Assembly: GCA_965649825.1 (NCBI GenBank)
Contig: OZ287694.1
Coordinates: 1 to 64,000, forward strand
DNA: 64,000 bases
From: Penicillus capitatus
Lineage: Eukaryota > Chlorophyta
Reading direction: 5' to 3'
Position 1 is the stretch's first letter. Each line of letters opens with the position of its first letter. Below the pieces are notes generated by a model. The model was not told the origin of the DNA. It saw nothing but the letters and a program-made list of their open reading frames with translations, and searched no databases. Below are positions 12,001-23,800 of this stretch, piece by piece. The translations under genes and the position numbers were made by a program.

Positions 12001-14648
12001 CGTCTGGTGCCCGATTTCAACTCCGTACGACAGCGCCCAAAGCGGGACAAACTTCCACCGACTGGCATCCGCGACGTGTCCCGAGGCGTCCCGCACCCGT
12101 CCGCGTCGAATTCCGCCGACGGCCGGCCCTCAGTACGTCGCAGTTTGCCGAAATGTGGAATCCAGAAAGGCCGCGCCACAGGCCGAGGACGCCGCCGTCG
12201 GTCGCCAAACTTGGGTCCGTCCGCAGCCACTCGACCCCGCCGACCCATCCCCACCCTCGCTCGACCACGTCGCCGGCGTCATCGTGCACTTCCAGATCGT
12301 ACTGACAGGTCAAATTACGGCTGATGTGACGTCTGGTGCCCGATTTCAACTCCGTACGACAGCGCCCAAAGCGGGACAAACTTCCACCGACTGGCATCCG
12401 CGACGTGTCCCGAGGCGTCCCGCACCCGTCCGCGTCGAATTCCGCCCACGGTCGGCCCTCAGTACGTCGCAGTTTGCCGAAATGTGGAATCCGGAAGGGT
12501 CGTGCCACAGGCCGAGGACGCCGCCGTCGGTCGCCAAACTTGGGTCCCTTGGCATCCACTCGACCCCGCCGACCCATCCCCACCCTCGCTCGACCACGTC
12601 GCCGGCGTCATCGTGCACTTCCAGATCGTACTGACAGGTCAAATTACGGCTGATGTGACGTCTGGTGCCCGATTTCAACTCCGTACGACAGCGCCCAAAG
12701 CGGGACAAACTTCCACCGACTGGCATCCGCGACGTGTCCCGAGGCGTCCCGCACCCGTCCGCGTCGAATTCCGCCGACGGCCGGCCCTCAGTACGTCGCA
12801 GTTTGCCGAAATGTGGAATCCAGAAAGGCCGCGCCGCAGGCCGAGGACGCCGCCGTCGGTCGCCAAACTTGGGTCCGTCCGCATCCACTCGACCCCGCCG
12901 ACCCATCCCCACCCTCGCTCGACCACGTCGCCGGCGTCATCGTGCACTTCCAGATCGTACTGACAGGTCAAATTACGGCTGATGTGACGTCTGGTGCCCG
13001 ATTTCAACTCCGTACGACAGCGCCCAAAGCGGGACAAACTTCCACCGACTGGCATCCGCGACGTGTCCCGAGGCGTCCCGCACCCGTCCGCGTAATATAC
13101 TGCCGACGGCCGGCCCTCAGTACGTCGCAGTTTGCCGAAATGTTGAATCCGGAAGGGTCGGGCCACAGGCCGAGGACGCCGCCGTCGGTCGCCAAACTTG
13201 GGTCCGTCCGCATCCACTCGACCCCGCCGACCCATTCCCACCCTCGCTCGACCACGTCGCCGGCGTCATCGTGCACTTCCAGATCGTACTGACAGGTCAA
13301 ATTACGGCTGATGTGACGTCTGGTGCCCGATTTCAACTCCGTACGACAGCGCCCAAAGCGGGACAAACTTCCACCGACTGGCATCCGCGACGTGTCCCGA
13401 GCCGTCCCGCACCCGTCCGCGTCGAATTCCGCCCACGGTCGGCCCTCAGTACGTCGCAGTTTGCCGAAATGTGGAATCCAGAAAGGCCGCGCCACAGGCC
13501 GAGGACGCCGCCGTCGGTCGCCAAACTTGGGTCCGTCCGCATCCACTCGACCCCGCCGACCCATCCCCACCCTCGCTCGACCACGTCGCCGGCGTCATCG
13601 TGCACTTCCAGATCGTACTGACAGGTCAAATTACGGCTGATGTGACGTCTGGTGCCCGATTTCAACTCCGTACGACAGCGCCCAAAGCGGGACAAACTTC
13701 CACCGACTGGCATCCGCGACGTGTCCCGAGGCGTCCCGCACCCGTCCGCGTCGAATTCCGCCGACGGCCGGCCCTCAGTACGTCGCAGTTTGCCGAAATG
13801 TGGAATCCAGAAAGGCCGCGCCACAGGCCGAGGACGCCGCCGTCGGGCTCCAACCAAGGGTCCGTCCGCATCCACTCGACCCCGCCGACCCATCCCCACC
13901 CTCGCTCGACCACGTCGCCGGCGTCATCGTGCACTTCCAGATCGTACTGACAGGTCAAATTACGGCTGATGTGACGTTTGGTGCCCGATTTCAACTCCGT
14001 ACGACAGCGCCCAAAGCGGGACAAACTTCCACCGACTGGCATCCGCGACGTGTCCCGAGGCGTCCCGCACCCGTCCGCGTCGAATTCCGCCGACGGCCGG
14101 CCCTCAGTACGTCGCAGTTTGCCGAAATGTGGAATCCGGAAGGGTCGTGCCACAGGCCGAGGACGCCGCCGTCGGTCGCCAAACTTGGGTCCCTTGGCAT
14201 CCACTCGACCCCGCCGACCCATCCCCACCCTCGCTCGACCACGTCGCCGGCGTCATCGTGCACTTCCAGATCGTACTGACAGGTCAAATTACGGCTGATG
14301 TGACGTTTGGTGCCCGATTTCAACTCCGTACGACAGCGCCCAAAGCGGGACAAACTTCCACCGACTGGCATCCGCGACGTGTCCCGAGGCGTTCCGCACC
14401 CGTCCGCGTCGAATTCCGCCCACGGTCGGCCCTCAGTAAGTCGCAGTTTGCCGAAATGTGGAATCCGGAAGGGTCGGGCCACAGGCCGAGGACGCCGCCG
14501 TCGGGCTCCAACCAAGGGTCCGTCCGCATCCACTCGACCCCGCCGACCCGTCCCCACCCTCGCTTGACCGTGTCGCCGGCGTCATCGTGCACTTCCAGAT
14601 CGAACTGACAGGTCAGGTTACACCTGATGTGACGCCGGGCTCCAGCAC
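1..14648. repeat. Tandem satellite array, 329-bp unit
   Basis: About 44.5 head-to-tail copies of a 329-bp, GC-rich unit fill the window from its first base, so the array continues to the left. Copies are nearly identical and differ at a few recurring sites, for example caaacttgggtcccttggc versus caaccaagggtccgtccgc, and acgtttggtg versus acgtctggtg. Nearly every unit holds one EcoRI site (in cgcgtcgaattccgcc); one copy near 13,090 has lost it. Because 329 is not a multiple of 3, the reading frame shifts at every unit, so the long ORFs seen on both strands simply recur once per unit and are bounded by stops. No protein family is recognisable in them. This is best read as satellite DNA, possibly centromeric or subtelomeric; the location is inference. 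Confidence 0.97.
14308..14648. repeat. Degenerate last satellite unit (array edge)
   Basis: The last unit carries many private changes (gcgttccgcacc, cagtaagtcgc, cttgaccgtgtcgcc, gatcgaactgacaggtcagg) and similarity stops at about 14,648 with ccgggctccagcactt. Decay at the edge of an otherwise homogenised array is what unequal exchange predicts, since terminal units are corrected less often. Confidence 0.85.
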
Positions 14649-14707
14649 TTAGGCGCTCCAAGACGCTGCGGAGGTCAGACGGGCGACCCGCCGTCCGCAC
14701 CGAAGAC

Positions 14708-14929
14708 GCTGGTAGAAGTGTTATGAGCTCGTCCTCGTGCTTGATGGCAAACAACTCGTTGCTCGGCCGGGCGGTGTGACGCGGATGTGACGACTCGCTA
14801 AACCACTGAACCGCTGAACGGGTCCGCATGGGGGTGGTCGGGATGGTTCCGCATCTGCTCCAAATAACTTGGCCAATGCAACTGGGATGCTAGTAGAAGT
14901 GTTCTGCGCTCGTCCACATGCTTGATGGC
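14708..14929. repeat. Pair of 41-bp direct repeats beside the array
   Basis: The stretch 14,708-14,748 recurs with a few changes at 14,889-14,929. Both copies contain gtagaagtgtt and end in gcttgatggc. The second copy runs into the start codon of the BTB-like ORF. This suggests a small tandem duplication, or two diverged copies of one gene's 5' end. The rest of 14,649-14,917 holds no recognisable gene. Confidence 0.6.
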
Positions 14930-15616
14930 GCCTGCGATTGCATTCGCGACTGGGACTTCGCCCTCGAATTCGAGGACGCGTCGCTGATGACGCACATCAC
15001 TCTGTTCAAGCTGGCATCGCCGGTCGTCGCCTCAGTATTGACGGTCTACCTACAAGCAAAAGCGCCGTGCCTCGAGGAAACGTCTTTAGAAGCGTGGATC
15101 GTCATCCTGAATCACATCCACCTGTCAGCTCCGCCCCCTTTCGTCGAGTTTCGACGTTATCCAGAGAGAATGGCTTGGTGGTACGAAGACATGCGTTTCG
15201 CCAAACGTGAACGAGAATGGACTTGTGCACAGGCAGACGTCTTCGAACAGGCAGAGAAGTTCAAGATGGACTTCTTGCTCGTGGCCATTGACGAAGCCAT
15301 CTTGTCAAGGCTCCCGTCGGAGGCTCATATCAACAACGCTCTCTGTTTCAGTCATCTCGAAGATCAACATATCCCTCTGTACCGTCTTGCGGTCCGATAC
15401 AAGTCAGCGCTACCTCAGACAATCAATGGCATTCTGGCTCATCTCGTCAAGATTCTACAGTTTTGCTCTAGTCAAAGCCCAGCTGATTTTGAAAGAAATC
15501 GCGAAAATGGCTGCCTTCCAAAGAAGCAGGCAATGATGAATGCGATCAAAGACGGGAGTGTCGATTTCTACAAGAGACTGACAGAAAACCTGTTGGAGAA
15601 GTTCTTCTTCCTCTGA
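14918..15616 (+). CDS. BTB/POZ-like domain protein (putative)
   Basis: An uninterrupted 232-residue reading frame. Residues about 13-45 read like the start of a BTB/POZ fold: a DFALEFED strand, then MTHITLFKLASPVVASVL, resembling the pattern in which a ligand-facing strand is followed by H..L....SPV. The remainder is predicted helical and has no motif I recognise. BTB proteins commonly recruit substrates to CUL3 ubiquitin ligases, but the match is weak and the function is inference. The start was chosen as the first ATG, which lies in the second copy of a 41-bp duplication next to the satellite. No intron is visible, unlike the genes right of 28.9 kb. It could be a pseudogene or a repeat-associated gene. 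Confidence 0.45.
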   Translation: MLDGACDCIRDWDFALEFEDASLMTHITLFKLASPVVASVLTVYLQAKAPCLEETSLEAWIVILNHIHLSAPPPFVEFRRYPERMAWWYEDMRFAKREREWTCAQADVFEQAEKFKMDFLLVAIDEAILSRLPSEAHINNALCFSHLEDQHIPLYRLAVRYKSALPQTINGILAHLVKILQFCSSQSPADFERNRENGCLPKKQAMMNAIKDGSVDFYKRLTENLLEKFFFL

Positions 15617-16640
15617 AGATGCCTTTTCATTGAACATGCCTTCCGGAACATTCAAAGGTGTAATGACTTGCGAGCGAAGAAAACGATCTGAATGATTAAA
15701 ATAACGCGCACATTCTTCGATCCCTATGAGCGTTTATTCGAACAGTAGACTGAATCCTGGTCATATATGCCTCTCGTTCATCACCTCTGTACCTTCCTTT
15801 CTGCTTTTAAAACTCTCTACTTCTGTCGCGTCTGTCAACGAGCACTGAATAGCTGAGTGTTGTGTGACAGACAGGTACCCCTGATTGGACAGAATAGGGT
15901 TATTTCAATACGCGACTGAAAGCCTTCAAAGCGTTTGCTGCTATTTCTCTACTGCGTCCCTCGTTCGATCTCCAATGCGATCTGAAGATGACAGATATGT
16001 AGCGGCACAGGAGACAAACTCGCTGCGAGGATGAGGTATGGCGCACGCGCTACATGACTCCGGATAGTGTGCTCGTCAAGAGGAATCGCAAAGCAGAAAG
16101 TGGCCTGACCTCTTGTTCCACGCTGTCTTGACGGAACCGGGGACAGGCGATGGCGGTGACAAAGAAGAGCCGGACATCGCCCAATCTGTGCGTCTGATTA
16201 TAGGAGACATAGCATTCGGATTCAAGGGCGCCGCTGCATCATCCATCCATCTGGCAATGGAATAGCTAACGTGCGATCTGGAACATCTTGGCATGAATGC
16301 GTCGGATCTTGTCGGAGGCAAATAGATCCACCATCTCTTGGACGGCCCACAAAGAGCAAGTCAGGCGATCAATTTCATCCTCGATGACCCAGACACCTTT
16401 GGCGCAAGCGACACTTTGGAACAAGGAAGGGTGTTGGAAGAGTGAGGATCTTAGACCATTCTCGTTTCTCACTCAAATGTTGGTTCATGCAAAACGGGAT
16501 GGAGATCTAATGACCAACACGCGATTGCATTGAAGAAGGAAGCCATCGAATTCAATCAATACTTGACACTGTTGTCACTGACACGAAGTCGAGGAAGGAC
16601 GAAGAACTGAGGAGGAAGATGATATCATGACACGAAGCAT
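15617..16640. other. Mostly non-coding, with two convergent gene-tail fragments
   Basis: No full gene is visible. A plus-strand reading of about 69 codons (16,057-16,266, containing DIAQSVRLIIGDIAFGF and ending in TAG) meets a minus-strand reading (16,472 down to 16,266, containing VWVIEDEIDRLTCSLWA and ending in TAG). Both have protein-like composition, and their stops meet at 16,264-16,268. Neither matches a family I recognise. They may be 3' ends of decayed genes or terminal exons whose other exons I could not find. Confidence 0.3.
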
Positions 16641-16939
16641 GACGCCATCATAACGTCATGCTAGAAAACCATACAAAGGGGGCGATTCGAAAAAACACTA
16701 TCTCTGTAACCACGAACGTTCGGTCTATTTCAAACAGTTTAATATTTGCGCGTATCACTGTTTTCATTGCATTCGACAGCCAAACCGCGAAAACCAAAAC
16801 AGGAGTCGATAAAAGAGGTCGGTTTCTTTTCATCTTGTGGAACACAGACATCGTTTTTATATCCTTCACTTGGAGATAAGATTCCTCTGCCCAAGAGAAT
16901 TGGCAATGTGTCTTTTTCCAAAGAGAGTGTGGAACTGGA

Positions 16940-19560
16940 AGCGAGGACGTCCAATGTGGAGCTGGTAGACGCACAAGGGGGCTGCTCAGTGTGGAACGCC
17001 TGGCGAGGAAGAAAATGTTCCTGTTGAAGAGGAGATGAGCGAAGATGCTCGATCAACGGAGGTTGGTGATTCTCATTCCTTTGACCATTTATCCGAACAG
17101 GATCACAAATCTCGGTCGCCTGATGAGCCGCCCATCGAGACAACTAGAGGCGAAAATTAAACGATCCCAGCGATCAAAAGTGCTGAAATATAGTATTGTA
17201 GCCATGAATGGGCACTCTCTAGAGTCGCGGGTAGAATTCAAAGAGATGGCGAAGAACGGCACCGGGACTGAAGGTCTTAACAAAATGATGACACGGCTTG
17301 GGAACAAGGCTAACAGAAAAAGGAGGAGAAGGACCACAAGTATACATCTCCGCTCTACAACGTTCAACGTCGTGCGACTTAATGCGCGCCAGGCATTGCT
17401 CGAAACATTGTTCAAGTGCTTCAGAGATGAAACATCGCAAGACATTTCCCTAGCAGACATGTGGGACAAATTTCGACAAATCTGTGGTCGCCGCCACCCG
17501 AACCCATCTCAGCTCTAAGCTAGGAAGGAGAGCTCATCACTGACACAGCACAAAAAGCAGACCTCCTGCTCCGAAGTTTCTTTCCCGGACGCGAGCCCAG
17601 TGATCTAACACGAAGCCCCATCCTCAAAAGTTGCCACAAGCATAGCACCTCTGGAAACACCTATCACACTCCATGAAATCATAGAAAGAATTACAGCGGC
17701 GCGTCGAACAGCTCCGGGATGGGACGACATTCCGGTAGTGTGCTGGCAAGAATGCTCCTCCCTCTTGGCTCCAACGCTACTCAAAATATACAACGCCTGT
17801 TTGAAAATGAACTGCTCCCCCACTACTGGAAACACGCACAGATCCTACCACTGCCCAAGGGAATGAAAAACCGCTCAGATCCAGGCTCCTGGCGTCCGAA
17901 CAGTCTACTCTGCAACGCAGGCAAATTTTTGGAGAAAATAATGAAACGTCGTCTCTCACGATTTCTGGACCAAACAAAAGCACTGAGCGCGATGCAATAT
18001 GGATTCCGGAGGAAATGATCCACGGAGTCGGCCCTTCTGGCCCTAGCGGAAGACACAATGGAAGCCTTTAACCGACGGCAACAGATCCTCGCGGTAGGAC
18101 TCGACATCTCAAAAGCTTTCGATTCGATCTCGCACCGCCTACTCCTTAGCCGCATGCAAGATCTGAAAGCACCACAATACATCACAGACTTCCTTTTCTC
18201 ATTCCTGACTGGACGCTGCGCCACACTGACAATAGATGGGACATCGAGCTGCGTCATGGTCTCCCGCGGAGGGTCCCAAGGAAGCAGTCTGTCGTTGACA
18301 CTCTTCTCGATCTACATAGACACGCTTGCGTCCATCATATGACCATCGGTACGACTGCTGATGTTTGCGGACGATTGCCTCCTATACCAAGAAGTTGATC
18401 GCACTCAAAAAGAAGAACCTCTCCAGACAGCACTGAACAAGACGCTCCAAAGGGATCTCATTAGGCACTTAGCTTTAACGCGGCAAAAACCCAACTCTGT
18501 CGCTTCAGTCGACGGCGCAAAACGAACCCATGACGCTCCAACAAGAATCAACGCGCCTGAGAGAGCAATCCACGATACGCTATCTTGGACTCGATATCTA
18601 ACGCAGCATGGACATTCCGAGAAGTTCTCAAAAACAAGAAGACACTCTGTCAACGCCGCCTACACCAGATACGTCGTCTTAGCCACCCATACTGGGGCTC
18701 TGCTCCTGTAGTCGCCCAACGTATTTTTAACATGTGCATCTTACCGGCTTGCCTATACGAAGCCGCTATATTTGGACCACTCTCGCGAGGGCGCTCCTCC
18801 AGAGTGCAAATACTACAAGCAATATACCGATCAGGCAGCCTTTTGATCCCAGGAGCACACCGCACAACACCTACAAACTCACTACCTTTGCTCGCTGGCC
18901 TCAGACCGCCCGAGATTGACCTCCTGGACCGACTCACTAGCTGCAAGCACCTCCCAGTCCGAACAATCAATGCGAGGAGAAAAAGCAAGCATACTTGACA
19001 CCCTCCCAACAATACCTAGACACAATACGGCAAATCATCACAAAAGAATGGATCCCTGAAGACATCCGAAGACTCCTCATCGAAGACAGTCAAAATGATC
19101 ACGACGGCCCTCTCCTCAACACAGCACGCAAAGCATACCTCAGAACTCAACTCTGTGAGAAATGGCAACAAGCACCAACAAGACAAGCACTACTGGGAGC
19201 CGGCTGGACTCCAATGGCACGACTCGAACTATCGTGGTGGAAACACTTTTCCAGAGCAAGTGTATCCCGACGAAGCCGATTTTTGTCCGGACACTTCCCT
19301 TTACGAGCATACCTTGAGCGTTTTCATTGTCTTCAAGAACATCAAACAAACCAATACCGCTATGGCTGCCCCGCCGAAGAAACAAGAAACCACCTCCTCT
19401 ACTGTCCCCACCTATCTAAACTCCGGCACCAAAACAAACTACACTCTAAGACATTCCCAATTCGTTTGTCATTTGAATACTTGTCCTGCCTGGATGATTT
19501 TCTAGCGGCACTCAACTGGTCCTAAAACACTGCCTATTCTTTTAATTGAAATAAATGATC
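16940..19560 (+). mobile_element. Degenerate non-LTR (LINE-type) retrotransposon
   Basis: A broken reverse-transcriptase reading frame. In order: a pre-RT segment with ITLHEIIERITAARRTAPGW (near 17,665-17,725); an RT palm segment with VGLDISKAFDSISHRLLL (near 18,090); the box GGSQGSSLSLTLFSIYID; the catalytic FADD box (18,364-18,375); the YLGLDI region (near 18,585); and a C-terminal Cys/His-rich piece with HCLQEH and HLLYCPHL (near 19,330-19,410). At least two in-frame TGA stops (18,016 and 18,340) and several frame changes show it is inactive. Upstream, 17,000-17,155 reads as an acidic, ORF1-like or linker segment in another frame. No apurinic endonuclease, RNase H or poly(A) tail is clear; a gaaataaatg signal lies near 19,549. 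It is probably 5' truncated and resembles the jockey-like group; the exact clade is uncertain. Confidence 0.8.
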
Positions 19561-20805
19561 ATGGGATATACCATTGTGTGAACCTCACGAAAAACCCCAA
19601 CTAAGAAGAAGTTTTCGACATTGAATTTTTGTACAAGTTTGAAGTACTGTAGATTTACTTGCCGACAATCTCTATCATCATCTCAGATATCGTCGAAACT
19701 GACGCGAATCTCACCCTCGCTCTTACGTCAACTGAAGACTCCGGGAGGAGGAATGAGAGAGCTTGGCTCGTCTCTGGGCTGACTTATCTTAAAAGCGCAG
19801 CGGAAGTTCTAAAGAAGATGAAGATGGGCATGCGAGGAAAACTAAGACTAACTAAAGGTGCAGCTAATAGACAGCGTGTTACAACTGTAGACAGCGGATT
19901 GTTCTTTGACAACTTGATGTATACAGCAATCGAACACAAGCTGAAACGCGTAAGTGAATGGAAAAGTGTTTTTGTCTCAAACCCTCGCTTTCATGCTCTT
20001 CTAGTGATGTAACCGACAGGTCAGACAATGTAGGATTGCCACAGGAAGTTCAACAATGAGTTTCCGAGGGAGTTCACAACGAAACTGAAAAGTTCACCAC
20101 GGAATTCTAGAAGCTCCGAAGAACTATAACATGAAATCCCGAAGAGTTCACAGTCCCCGTCATTGCGACTTCCTTGCAAAAACCAGGCGCGTCGACAATT
20201 GGGCCGCGCCGCTCCATGTGCACGAATGGCTTATGACGCAACAATTCCTATTAATTACACCCACGTTGATTATCGCTCGGTCGGAATTGCGGTATTGTTT
20301 TGCATGTCTTTGTTGCAGACACAACTAAGTACTAAGTGCTTTATAAAGTGACCCATCATGTCCGAGTTCAGCAAGCCCGCGATACGACAAGCCGAGCCAA
20401 CTGTCCACTTTGACTTGAATTCACACAGTGTGAAACGACATGTTCTTATGGTTCGTTACCAAATCGGATAGATGATGATTAGGGGCTTGATGCTTCCACG
20501 ACGGAGATTCTTAATGCAGCATCCAATGAAAAAAATAGAATCATGTTCACCGCTCAGACTCTGCGAACGGAAAGACGAACTTGTTTATTGGATCCATTCA
20601 CACTTTTTTAAGGTGCCCTAGGATTTCAGGGATCTTTTTATCGAAGTCTTGTCTTAAACATGTGACATGTGTTTGTCAAACGCTTCCTTAACCCATCTTT
20701 TAATCTTTGTCGAAGAAAAGATGTTCAAATCACAGCATGCATTTTTGAATGTGAAAGGATCCAATGTAAATGAGTTCTGCACAAAATGACCAGAGTACCA
20801 ATTAA
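19561..20805. other. AT-richer intergenic stretch
   Basis: A single 117-codon plus-strand reading (19,659-20,012) has no recognisable domain and no supporting neighbours. Nothing else is seen between the retrotransposon remnant and the 3' end of the NACHT-HEAT gene. The base composition is clearly lower in GC than the satellite. Confidence 0.5.
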
Positions 20806-23800
20806 TCAAACACGGAATCGTCGCCACAATTCGCGCTTCCGCGGAGGTTCAGAACTAGTTTGTACTAATACCGACTTTAGAAGCTTATCCAACAGGTTCG
20901 GAAACTTCTTTTCGAATTCTCCTCTTAAATACCACGTAAACTGATCAATAGATTGCCTCTCAAACCTTCCAATTTTTTCAGAAGATGTTGTATGAAAGAC
21001 AAGAAGAGCTCTTTCAGATTTTGTAGAGGTTTTGATAGTCAGTGAGTTTTGCACGAAAAAGATCGAAAGACTACCCTTATGGGCACGAAGAGACGATAAT
21101 GACGCAGGTATGACTTTTTCAGTTTTTATACCTTCTAACGCCCTTCTTGCAGCAAAGCGCACTTCTTCGAAATTCTCTGTACACGCCGTTGTCAGCGTCG
21201 GCATTACCTCGCCAGCGTACTGCGGCGCCGCTATGGCGATGCGGCCGATTGCCTCTATCCCCACTCGACGCACGTCTTCAGATCGGTCACTACACGCCTT
21301 CGCAAGCATCAGCAGTATCTTGTCAGCATACTGCGGCGCCGCTATGGCGATGCGGCCGATTGCCTCTATCCCCACTCGACGCACGTCTTCAGATCGGTCA
21401 CGACACGCCTTCGCAAGCATCAGCAGTATCTTGTCAGCATACTGCGGCGCCGCTATGGCGATGCGGCCGATTGCCTCTATCCCCACTCGACGCACGTCTT
21501 CAAAACGGTCACGACACGCCTTCGCAAGCATCGGCGGTATCTTGTCAGCGTGCTGCGGAGCTGCTGATACGACTCGACCGATGGCCTTGATCGCCGCCAA
21601 ACGCAGATAGATGTTGTTGCGTACCTCTGCAAGCGTCGAAAGAACGTGGTCGGCGTGTTGCGGCGCAGCCACGCTGACGCAGACGATGGCCTCTATCGCT
21701 TCTTGAGCCACGTGAGTTTTTTCGAAATAATCGAGGTACACTTTTTCCAGCACCGGTAAAACCTCGTCAGCGTATTGCGGCGCTACCGAGACAACGTGTC
21801 CGATAGCCTTTATCGCAGCTTGACGACTATACTCAGAGTTCCAATGCTCCTCCTGGCCGACGTGCCTGTAGCACCCGATCTTCAGTGTCTCTAAAAACTT
21901 GTTAGCGTGCTGGGGCGCCGCCACTAAGACGCGGCCGACGGTTTCCATCGATGTTCGACAAAATGCAGTGTCGTCATACGCTTCTGCTAGCATCGGAAGA
22001 AACTTGCCAGCGTGTTGCGGCGCCGCCACTAGGACGCGGCCGATAGCCTTTAACACTATTCTGCCAATGGCATCGGTATCTATGTGATTCCAATATTCCT
22101 CTAGCATCAGAAGAAACTTGCCAGCGTGCTGCGGCGCCGACGCGACAACGAGGCCGGTTGCCTCTATCCCCAATCGACACATGTCTTCAGATAAGCTGCG
22201 ACACGCCTTCTCTAGCGTCGGCAGTATTTTGTCAGCGTACTGCGGCGCCGCCGCAGCAATGCGGCCGATGGTCTTCATCGCTATTTCACACACGTCCTCG
22301 TCTTCGTCGGCGTACCTCTTTGCCAGCATCGAAAGAAGCTCGCTAGAGTACTGCGGCGCCTCTGCGCCGATGTGGCCGATTGCCTCTATCCCCAATCGAC
22401 GCACGTCTTTAGACTGGTCGCCACACGCCTTCTCTAGCACCGCAAGAAGCTTGTTAGCGTGTTGCGGCGACGCTGCGGCGATGTGGCCGATGGTCTTCAT
22501 CGCTTTCTTAAGCACGTTTTCGTCTTTTCTGTTGCCGCACGTCTCCACCAACGTCAACAGAAACTCTCCGGCGTGCTGCGGCGCCGCCGCGACAACGAGG
22601 CCGGTTGCCTCTATCCCCAATCGACGCACGTATTCAGACTGGTCGCGACACGCCTTCTCTAGCGTCGGCAGTACCTCGCCAGCGTGCTGCGGCGCCTCTG
22701 CGCCGATGCGGCCGATTGCCTCTATCCCCAATCGACACATATCTCCAAATGGGCTGCGACACGCCTTCTCTAGCGTCGGCAGTATTTTGTCAGCGTACTG
22801 CGGCGCCGCCGCAGCAATGCGGCCGATTGCCTCTATCCCCACTCGACGCACGTCTTTAGATCGGTCAATACACGCCTTCTTTAGCGTCGGCAGTACCTCG
22901 CCAGCGTGCTGCGGCGCCGCCGCGACAACGAGGCCGATTGCCTCTATTCCCAATCGACGCACGTCTTCAGACTGGTCGCCACACGCCTTCTCTAGCACCG
23001 CAAGAAGCTTGCTGGCGTGCTGCGGCGACGCTGCGGCGATGTGGCCGATGGTCTTCATCGCTATCTTGAGCACGTTTTCGTCTTTTCTGTTGCCGCACGT
23101 CTCCACCAACGTCGACAAAAGCTCGCTGGCTTGTTGTGGCATATGTTCTGCGATAGAGCTTAACCTTCGGATGTGCTCCTTTGAATTGCACCAGCTATTG
23201 GATTCTTGTACTAGTTGCAACACGTGCTGGATTATTAAGTTACTCTGCTCCGAAGAGTGCCTCGCCAACTTTAAGACATCTGAAATCTTGGCCATTTCCA
23301 TCCATGTTAGGTTGTGTGAGCACTCAAGGTTTTTCTTTACTTCACCGATTGTGTCTTGAATTACTCGTGGAAATTCTTGCAGAACGCGTGGCACTTGCTG
23401 CAAATTTTCAATCACGATTTCACGAGTTAGAACATCGTCGAAAGTACGCTCGAGCAGTTGGCGAGCACTTTCAGCGAGCTCGATTGCTTGTCCGTCTTTC
23501 AGAAGGTCTTTCAAGCTGTTTTCTTCTGTCTCTTCTAGGCTTGCTTCGAGAACCCGCATTCTTAAGAAAAAGTGCTGTATCCCAAGAATCTCGATAGGGT
23601 CTTTGTCAACGGTTAAGAGCATCTTCTGCAACGCAAACTTGCTTTGTCCTCTTGCAAATGCGTTCATTGCGAAGGAAATTGCCAAAGCGTGCTTTTGATT
23701 GTATTTTCCTTCCTCAATGAACTGGAGTACTTCTTGATTTTCTTCATTCGAACCGTTTTCCCTCAAGCTACTAGCAATGTATCTTCCAGCAAAGTACTCT

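Noticed and set aside
1-14648. Dozens of overlapping ORFs of 105-188 codons on both strands
   Set aside because: They are the same frames repeated once per 329-bp unit, shift frame at each unit, have low-complexity Arg/Pro-rich content and match no family.
1-14648. CRISPR array
   Set aside because: Units abut with no unique spacers, are 329 bp long and sit in a nuclear eukaryotic context.
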